Assembly: GCA_034766995.1 (NCBI GenBank)
Contig: CM068320.1
Location: forward strand, 24,560,851-24,624,850
DNA: 64,000 nt
Source of the DNA: Acanthacorydalis orientalis
Taxonomy: Eukaryota > Arthropoda > Insecta > Megaloptera > Corydalidae
Direction of reading: 5' to 3'
Below are positions 27,608 through 42,123 of the stretch, piece by piece. Under the pieces are notes generated by a model. That model did no database searches. It had not been told where the DNA came from and saw only the letters and a program-made list of their open reading frames with translations. The position numbers were made by a program, and so were the translations under genes. Numbering within the stretch: position 1 is the stretch's first letter; each line of letters opens with the position of its first letter.

Positions 27608-30450
27608 CGCGGTTTTTGTGACTTTTTTGGTATCTATTATCAACCGATGTTAATTTTGACTCATGTATGATATAGTATATTAAAATACGCATCGAATAGT
27701 ATGAAATAGTTGCCATTTTTATAGCATTTTTGATATTTTAGCCATGAAAAACCTTTATTTTTGTTAATTTTTCGCGGTTTTTGTGACTTTTTCGGTATTT
27801 ATTATAAACCGATGTCAATTTTGACTCAAGTATGAAAGAGAACATTAAATAACGCATAGAACAGTATGAAATAGTTGCTAGTTTTATAACATTTTGGGTA
27901 TTTTATGAAGGAAAAACTGTAATTTTTGCTGATTTTTTGCGGTTTTTATGATATTTCAGACCTTTATTACGGACAGATATTAATTTAGTCTAGAAATATC
28001 CATAAAGCATTAAAAGACGAATCGACCAGTATTAATTAGTTGCCAAATTATCCTACATATCCACAAAATAAGCAATATCCGTAATATCCACCATATACGA
28101 AATATCCGCATTATCCGCAATATCAAAAAAATGTGATTTTTTGCAGTTTATTTGATATTTCCTACATACTTTATGGACTGATATTAATTTTAAATAAGAT
28201 ATGATATAGAACAATTATATACGCATCGACCGGTATGAAATAGTTGCCATTTTTAAAACAATTTGGATATTTTATATATTGCGGATATGGCGGATATTGA
28301 GGATATGGCGGATATGGTTTATTTTGTTGATATGTAGGATATTTTGGTAACTAGTTAATACTGGTCGATTCGTCTTTTAATGCTTTATGTATATTTCTAG
28401 ACAAAATTAACATCGGTCCATAATAAATGTCGGAAATATCAAAAAAACCGCAAAATATCTGCAAAAATGTCCGTTATTCCTTCATAAAATATGCAAAATG
28501 TTATAAAACTAGCAACTATTTCATACCGTTCGATGCGTATTCTCATGTTCTATATCGTAAAAGAGACAAAATTAACATAGGTTTATAATTGTTACCGAAA
28601 AAGTGACAAAAACCGCGAAATATCCGCAAAACATCCGCAAAAATAAATGTTTTTCTTGCTTGAAATATCCAAAATGTAAAAAAAATGACAAAAATTTCAT
28701 TCTGTTCGATGCGTATTCTCATGTTCTATATCATAAGATAATAATAAATACCAAAAATAACTCAAAACCCCCCCAAAATCGCATTTTTTTGGATTTTGCG
28801 GATATGCGGATATAACGGATACGAAAAAATAAACGTTTTTCTTGCTTAAAATATCCAAAATGTAAAAAAAATGACAAAAATTTCATACTGTTCGATGCGT
28901 ATTCTCATGTTCTATATCATAAGATAATAATAAATACCAAAAATAACTCAAAAAACCCTCAAAATCGCATTTTTTTGGATTTTGCGGATATGCGGATATA
29001 ACGGATACGCAAAAATAAACGTTTTTCTTGCTTAAAATATCCAAAATGTAAAAAAAATGACAAAAATTTCATACTGTTCGATGCGTATTCTCATGTTCTA
29101 TATCATAAGATAATAATAAATACCAAAAATAACTCAAAAACCGCCCAAATTCGCATTTTTTTGGATTTTGCGGATATGCGGATATGGCGGATACGCAAAA
29201 ATAAACGTTTTTCTTGCTTAAAATATCCAAAATGTAAAAAAAATTACAAAATTTTCATACTGTTCGATGCGTATTTTAATGTTCTATATCATAAGATAAT
29301 AATAAATAACAAAAAATAACGAAAAACCCCCAAAAATCGCATTTTTTTGGATTTTGCGGATATGCGGATATGGCGGATACGCAAAAATAAACGTTTTTCT
29401 TGCTTAAAATAGACAAAATGTAAAAAAAATTACAAAAATTTCATACTGTTCGATGCGTATTCTCATGTTCTATATCATAAGATAATAATAAATACCAAAA
29501 ATAACTCAAAACCCCCCCAAAATCGCATTTTTTTGGATTTTGCGGATATGCGGATATGGCGGATACGCGGATATGGCGGATATGGCGGATATTGCGGATA
29601 TGGCGGATATTGCGGATATGGCGGATACGGCGGATAGCATATCCGCTATATCCGCAAAATCCGCAATATCCGCCATATCCGCATATCCGCCATATCCGCC
29701 ATATCCGCGTATCCGCCATATCCGCATATCCGCAAAATCCAAAAAAATGCGATTTTTGGGGGTTTTTCGTCGTTTTTTGTTATTTATTATTATCTTATGA
29801 TATAGAACATTAAAATACGCATCGAACAGTATGAAAATTTTGTAATTTTTTTTACATTTTGGCTATTTTAAGCAAGAAAAACGTTTATTTTTGCGTATCC
29901 GTTATATCCGCATATCCGCAAAATCCAAAAAAATGCGATTTTGGGGGGTTTTTGAGTTATTTTTGGAATTTATTATTATCTTATGATATAGAACATGAGA
30001 ATACGCATCGAACAGTATGAAATTTTTGTCATTTTTTTTACATTTTGGATATTTTAAGCAAGAAAAACGTTTATTTTTGCGTATCCGCCATATCCGCATA
30101 TCCGCAAAATCCAAAAAAATGCGAATTTGGGGGGTTTTTGAGTTATTTTTGGTATTTATTATTATCTTATGATATAGAACATGAGAATACGCATCGAACA
30201 GTGTGAAATTTTTGTCATTTTTTTTACATTTTGGCTATTTTAAGCAAGAAAAACCTTTCTTTTTGCGGATATTTTGCGGATATTTCGCGGTTTTTGTAAC
30301 TTTTTCGGTATCCATTATGAACCGATGTTATTTTTGTCTCATTTATGATATAGAACATTAAAATAGGCATCGGATAGTATGAAATAATTGCCACTTTTTT
30401 AACATTTTGGATATTTTAGGCATGAAAAACCTTTAATTTCGCGAATTTTT
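27608..30450. repeat. Higher-order unit 10 (class III)
   Basis: Length 2843. It has eight core monomers (5 left, 3 right). The dyad centre is at about 29638. It matches unit 5 minus one left-arm A monomer. Confidence 0.92.
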
Positions 30451-33400
30451 CGCGGTTTTTGTGACTTTTTTGGTATCTATTATCAACCGATGTTAATTTT
30501 GACTCATGTATGATATAGTATATTAAAATACGCATCGAATAGTATGAAATAGTTGCCATTTTTATAGCATTTTGGATATTTTAGCCATGAAAAACCTTTA
30601 TTTTTGTTAATTTTTCGCGGTTTTTGTGACTTTTTCGGTATTTATTATAAACCGATGTCAATTTTGACTCAAGTATGAAAGAGAACATTAAATAACGCAT
30701 AGAACAGTATGAAATAGTTGCTAGTTTTATAACATTTTCGGTATTTTATGAAGGAAAAACTGTAATTTTTGCTGATTTTTTGCGGTTTTTATGATATTTC
30801 AGACCTTTATTACGGACAGATATTAATTTAGTCTAGAAATATACATAAAGCATTAAAAGACGAATCGACCAGTATTAATTAGTTGCCAAATTATCCTACA
30901 TATCCACAAAATAAGCAATATCCGTAATTTCCACCATATACGAAATATCCGCATTATCCGCAATATCAAAAAAATGTGATTTTTTGCAGTTTATTTGATA
31001 TTTCCTACATACTTTATGGACTGATATTAATTTTAAATAAGATATGATATAGAACAATTATATACGCATCGACCGGTATGAAATAGTTGCCATTTTTAAA
31101 ACAATTTGGATATTTTATATATTGCGGATATGGCGGATATTGAGGATATGGCGGATATGGTTTATTTTGTTGATATGTAGGATATTTTGGTAACTAGTTA
31201 ATACTGGTCGATTCGTCTTTTAATGCTTTATGTATATTTCTAGACAAAATTAACATCGGTCCATAATAAATGTCGGAAATATCAAAAAAACCGCAAAATA
31301 TCTGCAAAAATTTCCGTTATTCCTTCATAAAATATGCAAAATGTTATAAAACTAGCAACTATTTCATACCGTTCGATGCGTATTCTCATGTTCTATATCG
31401 TAAAAGAGACAAAATTAACATAGGTTTATAATTGTTACCGAAAAAGTGACAAAAACCGCGAAATATCCGCAAAACATCCGCAAAAATAAATGTTTTTCTT
31501 GCTTGAAATATCCAAAATGTAAAAAAAATGACAAAAATTTCATTCTGTTCGATGCGTATTCTCATGTTCTATATCATAAGATAATAATAAATACCAAAAA
31601 TAACTCAAAAACCCCCCAAAATCGCATTTTTTTGGATTTTGCGGATATGCGGATATAACGGATACGCAAAAATAAACGTTTTTCTTGCTTAAAATATCCA
31701 AAATGTAAAAAAAATGACAAAAATTTCATACTGTTCGATGCGTATTCTCATGTTCTATATCATAAGATAATAATAAATACCAAAAATAACTCAAAAAACC
31801 CTCAAAATCGCATTTTTTTGGATTTTGCGGATATGCGGATATGGCGGATACGCAAAAATAAACGTTTTTCTTGCTTAAAATAGACAAAATGTAAAAAAAA
31901 TGACAAAAATTTCATACTGTTCGATGCGTATTTTAATGTTCTATATCATAAGATAATAATAAATAACAAAAAATAACGAAAAACCCCCAAAAATCGCATT
32001 TTTTTGGATTTTGCGGATATGCGGATATGGCGGATACGCAAAAATAAACGTTTTTCTTGCTTAAAATAGACAAAATGTAAAAAAAATGACAAAAATTTCA
32101 TACTGTTCGATGCGTATTCTCATGTTCTATATCATAAGATAATAATAAATACCAAAAATAACTCAAAAACCCCCCAAAATCGCATTTTTTTGGATTTTGC
32201 GGATATGGCGGATACGCGGATATGGCGGATATTGCGGATATGGCGGATATTGCGGATATGGCGGATACGGCGGATAGCATATCCGCTATATCCGCAAAAT
32301 CCGCAATATCCGCCATATCCGCATATCCGCCATATCCGCCATATCCGCGTATCCGCCATATCCGCATATCCGCAAAATCCAAAAAAATGCGATTTTTGGG
32401 GGTTTTTCATTATTTTTTGTTATTTATTATTATCTTATGATATAGAACATGAGAATACGCATCGAACAGTATGAAATTTTTGTCATTTTTTCTACATTTT
32501 GGATATTTTAAGCAAGAAAAACGTTTATTTTTGCGTATCCGCCATATCCGCATATCCGCAAAATCCAAAAAAATGCGATTTTTGGGGGTTTTTCGTTATT
32601 TTTTGTTATTTATTATTATCTTATGATATAGAACATTAAAATACGCATCGAACAGTATGAAAATTTTGTAATTTTTTTTACATTTTGGCTATTTTAAGCA
32701 AGAAAAACGTTTATTTTTGCGTATCCGTTATATCCGCATATCCGCAAAATCCAAAAAAATGCGAATTTGGGGGGTTTTTGAGTTATTTTTGGTATTTATT
32801 ATTATCTTATGATATAGAACATGAGAATACGCATCGAACAGTATGAAATTTTTGTCATTTTTTTTACATTTTGGATATTTTAAGCAAGAAAAACGTTTAT
32901 TATTGCGTATCCGCCATATCCGCATATCCGCAAAATCCAAAAAAATGCGATTTTTGGGGGTTTTTCGTTATTTTTTGTTATTTATTATTATCTTATGATA
33001 TAGAACATTAAAATACGCATCGAACAGTATGAAAATTTTGTAATTTTTTTTACATTTTGGCTATTTTAAGCAAGAAAAACGTTTATTTTTGCGTATCCGT
33101 TATATCCGCATATCCGCAAAATCCAAAAAAATGCGAATTTGGGGGGTTTTTGAGTTATTTTTGGTATTTATTATTATCTTATGATATAGAACATGAGAAT
33201 ACGCATCGAACAGTATGAAAATTTTGTAATTTTTTTTACATTTTGGCTATTTTAAGCAAGAAAAACCTTTCTTTTTGCGGATATTTTGCGGATATTTCGC
33301 GGTTTTTGTAACTTTTTCGGTATCCATTATGAACCGATGTTATTTTTGTCTCATTTATGATATAGAACATTAAAATAGGCATCGGATAGTATGAAATAAT

Positions 33401-33462
33401 TGCCACTTTTTTAACATTTTGGATATTTTAGGCATGAAAAACCTTTAATTTCGCGAATTTTT
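30451..33462. repeat. Higher-order unit 11 (class I, internal deletion)
   Basis: Length 3012. It has nine core monomers (4 left, 5 right). The dyad centre is at about 32278, with an 8-bp loss (gcggatat) in the left arm near 32200. The last right-arm monomer, near 33206, is a chimera: subtype A up to the box, subtype B after it. Compared with unit 12 this is an exact loss of three monomers. Confidence 0.93.
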
Positions 33463-36400
33463 CGCGGTTTTTGTGACTTTTTTGGTATCTATTATCAACC
33501 GATGTTAATTTTGACTCATGTATGATATAGTATATTAAAATACGCATCGAATAGTATGAAATAGTTGCCATTTTTATAGCATTTTGGATATTTTAGCCAT
33601 GAAAAACCTTTATTTTTGTTAATTTTTCGCGGTTTTTGTGACTTTTTCGGTATTTATTATAAACCGATGTCAATTTTGACTCAAGTATGAAAGAGAACAT
33701 TAAATAACGCATAGAACAGTATGAAATAGTTGCTAGTTTTATAACATTTTCGGTATTTTATGAAGGAAAAACTGTAATTTTTGCTGATTTTTTGCGGTTT
33801 TTATGATATTTCAGACCTTTATTACGGACAGATATTAATTTAGTCTAGAAATATACATAAAGCATTAAAAGACGAATCGACCAGTATTAATTAGTTGCCA
33901 AATTATCCTACATATCCACAAAATAAGCAATATCCGTAATTTCCACCATATACGAAATATCCGCATTATCCGCAATATCAAAAAAATGTGATTTTTTGCA
34001 GTTTATTTGATATTTCCTACATACTTTATGGACTGATATTAATTTTAAATAAGATATGATATAGAACAATTATATACGCATCGACCGGTATGAAATAGTT
34101 GCCATTTTTAAAACAATTTGGATATTTTATATATTGCGGATATGGCGGATATTGAGGATATGGCGGATATGGTTTATTTTGTTGATATGTAGGATATTTT
34201 GGTAACTAGTTAATACTGGTCGATTCGTCTTTTAATGCTTTATGTATATTTCTAGACAAAATTAACATCGGTCCATAATAAATGTCGGAAATATCAAAAA
34301 AACCGCAAAATATCTGCAAAAATTTCCGTTATTCCTTCATAAAATATGCAAAATGTTATAAAACTAGCAACTATTTCATACCGTTCGATGCGTATTCTCA
34401 TGTTCTATATCGTAAAAGAGACAAAATTAACATAGGTTTATAATTGTTACCGAAAAAGTGACAAAAACCGCGAAATATCCGCAAAACATCCGCAAAAATA
34501 AATGTTTTTCTTGCTTGAAATATCCAAAATGTAAAAAAAATGACAAAAATTTCATTCTGTTCGATGCGTATTCTCATGTTCTATATCATAAGATAATAAT
34601 AAATACCAAAAATAACTCAAAAACCCCCCAAAATCGCATTTTTTTGGATTTTGCGGATATGCGGATATAACGGATACGCAAAAATAAACGTTTTTCTTGC
34701 TTAAAATATCCAAAATGTAAAAAAAATGACAAAAATTTCATACTGTTCGATGCGTATTCTCATGTTCTATATCATAAGATAATAATAAATACCAAAAATA
34801 ACTCAAAAAACCCTCAAAATCGCATTTTTTTGGATTTTGCGGATATGCGGATATGGCGGATACGCAAAAATAAACGTTTTTCTTGCTTAAAATAGACAAA
34901 ATGTAAAAAAAATGACAAAAATTTCATACTGTTCGATGCGTATTTTAATGTTCTATATCATAAGATAATAATAAATAACAAAAAATAACGAAAAACCCCC
35001 AAAAATCGCATTTTTTTGGATTTTGCGGATATGCGGATATGGCGGATACGCAAAAATAAACGTTTTTCTTGCTTAAAATAGACAAAATGTAAAAAAAATG
35101 ACAAAAATTTCATACTGTTCGATGCGTATTCTCATGTTCTATATCATAAGATAATAATAAATACCAAAAATAACTCAAAAACCCCCCAAAATCGCATTTT
35201 TTTGGATTTTGCGGATATGCGGATATGGCGGATACGCGGATATGGCGGATATTGCGGATATGGCGGATATTGCGGATATGGCGGATACGGCGGATAGCAT
35301 ATCCGCTATATCCGCAAAATCCGCAATATCCGCATATCCGCCATATCCGCCATATCCGCGTATCCGCCATATCCGCATATCCGCAAAATCCAAAAAAATG
35401 CGATTTTTGGGGGTTTTTCATTATTTTTTGTTATTTATTATTATCTTATGATATAGAACATGAGAATACGCATCGAACAGTATGAAATTTTTGTCATTTT
35501 TTCTACATTTTGGATATTTTAAGCAAGAAAAACGTTTATTTTTGCGTATCCGCCATATCCGCATATCCGCAAAATCCAAAAAAATGCGATTTTTGGGGGT
35601 TTTTCGTTATTTTTTGTTATTTATTATTATCTTATGATATAGAACATTAAAATACGCATCGAACAGTATGAAAATTTTGTAATTTTTTTTACATTTTGGC
35701 TATTTTAAGCAAGAAAAACGTTTATTTTTGCGTATCCGTTATATCCGCATATCCGCAAAATCCAAAAAAATGCGAATTTGGGGGGTTTTTGAGTTATTTT
35801 TGGTATTTATTATTATCTTATGATATAGAACATGAGAATACGCATCGAACAGTATGAAATTTTTGTCATTTTTTTTACATTTTGGATATTTTAAGCAAGA
35901 AAAACGTTTATTATTGCGTATCCGCCATATCCGCATATCCGCAAAATCCAAAAAAATGCGATTTTTGGGGGTTTTTCGTTATTTTTTGTTATTTATTATT
36001 ATCTTATGATATAGAACATTAAAATACGCATCGAACAGTATGAAAATTTTGTAATTTTTTTTACATTTTGGCTATTTTAAGCAAGAAAAACGTTTATTTT
36101 TGCGTATCCGTTATATCCGCATATCCGCAAAATCCAAAAAAATGCGAATTTGGGGGGTTTTTGAGTTATTTTTGGTATTTATTATTATCTTATGATATAG
36201 AACATGAGAATACGCATCGAACAGTATGAAATTTTTGTGATTTTTTTTACATTTTGGATATTTTAAGCAAGAAAAACGTTTATTTTTGCGTATCCGCCAT
36301 ATCCGCATATCCGCAAAATCCAAAAAAATGCGATTTTTGGTGGTTTTTCGTTATTTTTTGTTATTTATTATTATCTTATGATATAGAACATTAAAATACG

Positions 36401-37031
36401 CATCGAACAGTATGAACATTTTGTAATTTTTTTTATATTTTGGCTATTTTAAGCAAGAAAAACGTTTATTTTTGCGTATCCGTTATATCCGCATATCCGC
36501 AAAATCCAAAAAAATGCGATTTTGGGGGGTTTTTAAGTTATTTTTGGTATTTATTATTATCTTATGATATAGAACATGAGAATACGCATCGAACAGTATG
36601 AAATTTTTGTCATTTTTTTTACATTTTGTCTATTTTAAGCAAGAAAAACGTTTATTTTTGCGTATTCGCCATATCCGCATATCCGCAAAATCCAAAAAAA
36701 TGCGATTTTTGGGGGTTTTTCGTTATTTTTTGTTATTTATTATTATCTTATGATATAGAACATTAAAATACGCATCGAACAGTATGAAAATTTTGTAATT
36801 TTTTTTACATTTTGGCTATTTTAAGCAAGAAAAACCTTTTTTTTTGCGGATATTTTGCGGATATTTCGCGGTTTTTGTAACTTTTTCGGTATCCATTATG
36901 AACCGATGTTATTTTTGTCTCATTTATGATATAGAACATTAAAATAGGCATCGGATAGTATGAAATAATTGCCACTTTTTTAACATTTTGGATATTTTAG
37001 GCATGAAAAACCTTTAATTTCGCGAATTTTT
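33463..37031. repeat. Higher-order unit 12 (class I)
   Basis: Length 3569. It has 12 core monomers (4 left, 8 right, alternating). The dyad centre is at about 35298. The right dyad arm lacks one 9-bp microrepeat relative to unit 6, which accounts for the 9-bp length difference. Confidence 0.93.
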
Positions 37032-39874
37032 CGCGGTTTTTGTGACTTTTTTGGTATCTATTATCAACCGATGTTAATTTTGACTCATGTATGATATAGT
37101 ATATTAAAATACGCATCGAATAGTATGAAATAGTTGCCATTTTTATAGCATTTTGGATATTTTAGCCATGAAAAACCTTTATTTTTGTTAATTTTTCGCG
37201 GTTTTTGTGACTTTTTCGGTATTTATTATAAACCGATGTCAATTTTGACTCAAGTATGAAAGAGAACATTAAATAACGCATAGAACAGTATGAAATAGTT
37301 GCTAGTTTTATAACATTTTCGGTATTTTATGAAGGAAAAACTGTAATTTTTGCTGATTTTTTGCGGTTTTTATGATATTTCAGACCTTTATTACGGACAG
37401 ATATTAATTTAGTCTAGAAATATCCATAAAGCATTAAAAGACGAATCGACCAGTATTAATTAGTTGCCAAATTATCCTACATATCCACAAAATAAGCAAT
37501 ATCCGTAATATCCACCATATACGAAATATCCGCATTATCCGCAATATCAAAAAAATGTGATTTTTTGCAGTTTATTTGATATTTCCTACATACTTTATGG
37601 ACTGATATTAATTTTAAATAAGATATGATATAGAACAATTATATACGCATCGACCGGTATGAAATAGTTGCCATTTTTAAAACAATTTGGATATTTTATA
37701 TATTGCGGATATGGCGGATATTGAGGATATGGCGGATATGGTTTATTTTGTTGATATGTAGGATATTTTGGTAACTAGTTAATACTGGTCGATTCGTCTT
37801 TTAATGCTTTATGTATATTTCTAGACAAAATTAACATCGGTCCATAATAAATGTCGGAAATATCAAAAAAACCGCAAAATATCTGCAAAAATTTCCGTTA
37901 TTCCTTCATAAAATATGCAAAATGTTATAAAACTAGCAACTATTTCATACCGTTCGATGCGTATTCTCATGTTCTATATCGTAAAAGAGACAAAATTAAC
38001 ATAGGTTTATAATTGTTACCGAAAAAGTGACAAAAACCGCGAAATATCCGCAAAACATCCGCAAAAATAAATGTTTTTCTTGCTTGAAATATCCAAAATG
38101 TAAAAAAAATGACAAAAATTTCATTCTGTTCGATGCGTATTCTCATGTTCTATATCATAAGATAATAATAAATACCAAAAATAACTCAAAACCCCCCCAA
38201 AATCGCATTTTTTTGGATTTTGCGGATATGCGGATATAACGGATACGAAAAAATAAACGTTTTTCTTGCTTAAAATATCCAAAATGTAAAAAAAATGACA
38301 AAAATTTCATACTGTTCGATGCGTATTCTCATGTTCTATATCATAAGATAATAATAAATACCAAAAATAACTCAAAAAACCCTCAAAATCGCATTTTTTT
38401 GGATTTTGCGGATATGCGGATATAACGGATACGCAAAAATAAACGTTTTTCTTGCTTAAAATATCCAAAATGTAAAAAAAATGACAAAAATTTCATACTG
38501 TTCGATGCGTATTCTCATGTTCTATATCATAAGATAATAATAAATACCAAAAATAACTCAAAAACCCCCCAAATTCGCATTTTTTTGGATTTTGCGGATA
38601 TGCGGATATGGCGGATACGCAAAAATAAACGTTTTTCTTGCTTAAAATATCCAAAATGTAAAAAAAATTACAAAATTTTCATACTGTTCGATGCGTATTT
38701 TAATGTTCTATATCATAAGATAATAATAAATAACAAAAAATAACGAAAAACCCCCAAAAATCGCATTTTTTTGGATTTTGCGGATATGCGGATATGGCGG
38801 ATACGCAAAAATAAACGTTTTTCTTGCTTAAAATAGACAAAATGTAAAAAAAATTACAAAAATTTCATACTGTTCGATGCGTATTCTCATGTTCTATATC
38901 ATAAGATAATAATAAATACCAAAAATAACTCAAAACCCCCCCAAAATCGCATTTTTTTGGATTTTGCGGATATGCGGATATGGCGGATACGCGGATATGG
39001 CGGATATGGCGGATATTGCGGATATGGCGGATATTGCGGATATGGCGGATACGGCGGATAGCATATCCGCTATATCCGCAAAATCCGCAATATCCGCCAT
39101 ATCCGCATATCCGCCATATCCGCCATATCCGCGTATCCGCCATATCCGCATATCCGCAAAATCCAAAAAAATGCGATTTTTGGGGGTTTTTCGTCGTTTT
39201 TTGTTATTTATTATTATCTTATGATATAGAACATTAAAATACGCATCGAACAGTATGAAAATTTTGTAATTTTTTTTACATTTTGGCTATTTTAAGCAAG
39301 AAAAACGTTTATTTTTGCGTATCCGTTATATCCGCATATCCGCAAAATCCAAAAAAATGCGATTTTGGGGGGTTTTTGAGTTATTTTTGGAATTTATTAT
39401 TATCTTATGATATAGAACATGAGAATACGCATCGAACAGTATGAAATTTTTGTCATTTTTTTTACATTTTGGATATTTTAAGCAAGAAAAACGTTTATTT
39501 TTGCGTATCCGCCATATCCGCATATCCGCAAAATCCAAAAAAATGCGAATTTGGGGGGTTTTTGAGTTATTTTTGGAATTTATTATTATCTTATGATATA
39601 GAACATGAGAATACGCATCGAACAGTGTGAAATTTTTGTCATTTTTTTTACATTTTGGCTATTTTAAGCAAGAAAAACCTTTTTTTTTGCGGATATTTTG
39701 CGGATATTTCGCGGTTTTTGTAACTTTTTCGGTATCCATTATGAACCGATGTTATTTTTGTCTCATTTATGATATAGAACATTAAAATAGGCATCGGATA
39801 GTATGAAATAATTGCCACTTTTTTAACATTTTGGATATTTTAGGCATGAAAAACCTTTAATTTCGCGAATTTTT
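37032..39874. repeat. Higher-order unit 13 (class III, mosaic)
   Basis: Length 2843. It has eight core monomers (5 left, 3 right). The dyad centre is at about 39062. Its diverged section combines the unit-6-like c at 37320 with the common variants tccataaag and taatatcc just downstream, so it is a mosaic of two haplotypes. Confidence 0.92.
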
Positions 39875-42123
39875 CGCGGTTTTTGTGACTTTTTTGGTAT
39901 CTATTATCAACCGATGTTAATTTTGACTCATGTATGATATAGTATATTAAAATACGCATCGAATAGTATGAAATAGTTGCCATTTTTATAGCATTTTGGA
40001 TATTTTAGCCATGAAAAACCTTTATTTTTGTTAATTTTTCGCGGTTTTTGTGACTTTTTCGGTATTTATTATAAACCGATGTCAATTTTGACTCAAGTAT
40101 GAAAGAGAACATTAAATAACGCATAGAACAGTATGAAATAGTTGCTAGTTTTATAACATTTTGGGTATTTTATGAAGGAAAAACTGTAATTTTTGCTGAT
40201 TTTTTGCGGTTTTTATGATATTTCAGACCTTTATTACGGACAGATATTAATTTAGTCTAGAAATATACATAAAGCATTAAAAGACGAATCGACCAGTATT
40301 AATTAGTTGCCAAATTATCCTACATATCCACAAAATAAGCAATATCCGTAATATCCACCATATACGAAATATCCGCATTATCCGCAATATCAAAAAAATG
40401 TGATTTTTTGCAGTTTATTTGATATTTCCTACATACTTTATGGACTGATATTAATTTTAAATAAGATATGATATAGAACAATTATATACGCATCGACCGG
40501 TATGAAATAGTTGCCATTTTTAAAACAATTTGGATATTTTATATATTGCGGATATGGCGGATATTGAGGATATGGCGGATATGGTTTATTTTGTTGATAT
40601 GTAGGATATTTTGGTAACTAGTTAATACTGGTCGATTCGTCTTTTAATGCTTTATGTATATTTCTAGACAAAATTAACATCGGTCCATAATAAATGTCGG
40701 AAATATCAAAAAAACCGCAAAATATCTGCAAAAATTTCCGTTATTCCTTCATAAAATATGCAAAATGTTATAAAACTAGCAACTATTTCATACCGTTCGA
40801 TGCGTATTCTCATGTTCTATATCGTAAAAGAGACAAAATTAACATAGGTTTATAATTGTTACCGAAAAAGTGACAAAAACCGCGAAATATCCGCAAAACA
40901 TCCGCAAAAATAAATGTTTTTCTTGCTTGAAATATCCAAAATGTAAAAAAAATGACAAAAATTTCATTCTGTTCGATGCGTATTCTCATGTTCTATATCA
41001 TAAGATAATAATAAATACCAAAAATAACTCAAAACCCCCCCAAAATCGCATTTTTTTGGATTTTGCGGATATGCGGATATAACGGATACGAAAAAATAAA
41101 CGTTTTTCTTGCTTAAAATATCCAAAATGTAAAAAAAATGACAAAAATTTCATACTGTTCGATGCGTATTCTCATGTTCTATATCATAAGATAATAATAA
41201 ATACCAAAAATAACTCAAAAAACCCTCAAAATCGCATTTTTTTGGATTTTGCGGATATGCGGATATGGCGGATACGCGGATATGGCGGATATTGCGGATA
41301 TGGCGGATACGGCGGATAGCATATCCGCTATATCCGCAAAATCCGCAATATCCGCCATATCCGCATATCCGCCATATCCGCGTATCCGCCATATCCGCAT
41401 ATCCGCAAAATCCAAAAAAATGCGATTTTTGGGGGTTTTTCGTCGTTTTTTGTTATTTATTATTATCTTATGATATAGAACATTAAAATACGCATCGAAC
41501 AGTATGAAAATTTTGTAATTTTTTTTACATTTTGGCTATTTTAAGCAAGAAAAACGTTTATTTTTGCGTATCCGTTATATCCGCATATCCGCAAAATCCA
41601 AAAAAATGCGATTTTGGGGGGTTTTTGAGTTATTTTTGGAATTTATTATTATCTTATGATATAGAACATGAGAATACGCATCGAACAGTATGAAATTTTT
41701 GTCATTTTTTTTACATTTTGGATATTTTAAGCAAGAAAAACGTTTATTTTTGCGTATCCGCCATATCCGCATATCCGCAAAATCCAAAAAAATGCGAATT
41801 TGGGGGGTTTTTGAGTTATTTTTGGAATTTATTATTATCTTATGATATAGAACATGAGAATACGCATCGAACAGTGTGAAATTTTTGTCATTTTTTTTAC
41901 ATTTTGGCTATTTTAAGCAAGAAAAACCTTTTTTTTTGCGGATATTTTGCGGATATTTCGCGGTTTTTGTAACTTTTTCGGTATCCATTATGAACCGATG
42001 TTATTTTTGTCTCATTTATGATATAGAACATTAAAATAGGCATCGGATAGTATGAAATAATTGCCACTTTTTTAACATTTTGGATATTTTAGGCATGAAA
42101 AACCTTTAATTTCGCGAATTTTT
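39875..42123. repeat. Higher-order unit 14 (class III, shortest complete unit)
   Basis: Length 2249. It has five core monomers (2 left, 3 right). The dyad centre is at about 41320, and each dyad arm is 18 bp shorter than in unit 13. These two changes (three monomers plus 36 bp) account exactly for the 594-bp difference from unit 13. Confidence 0.93.
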
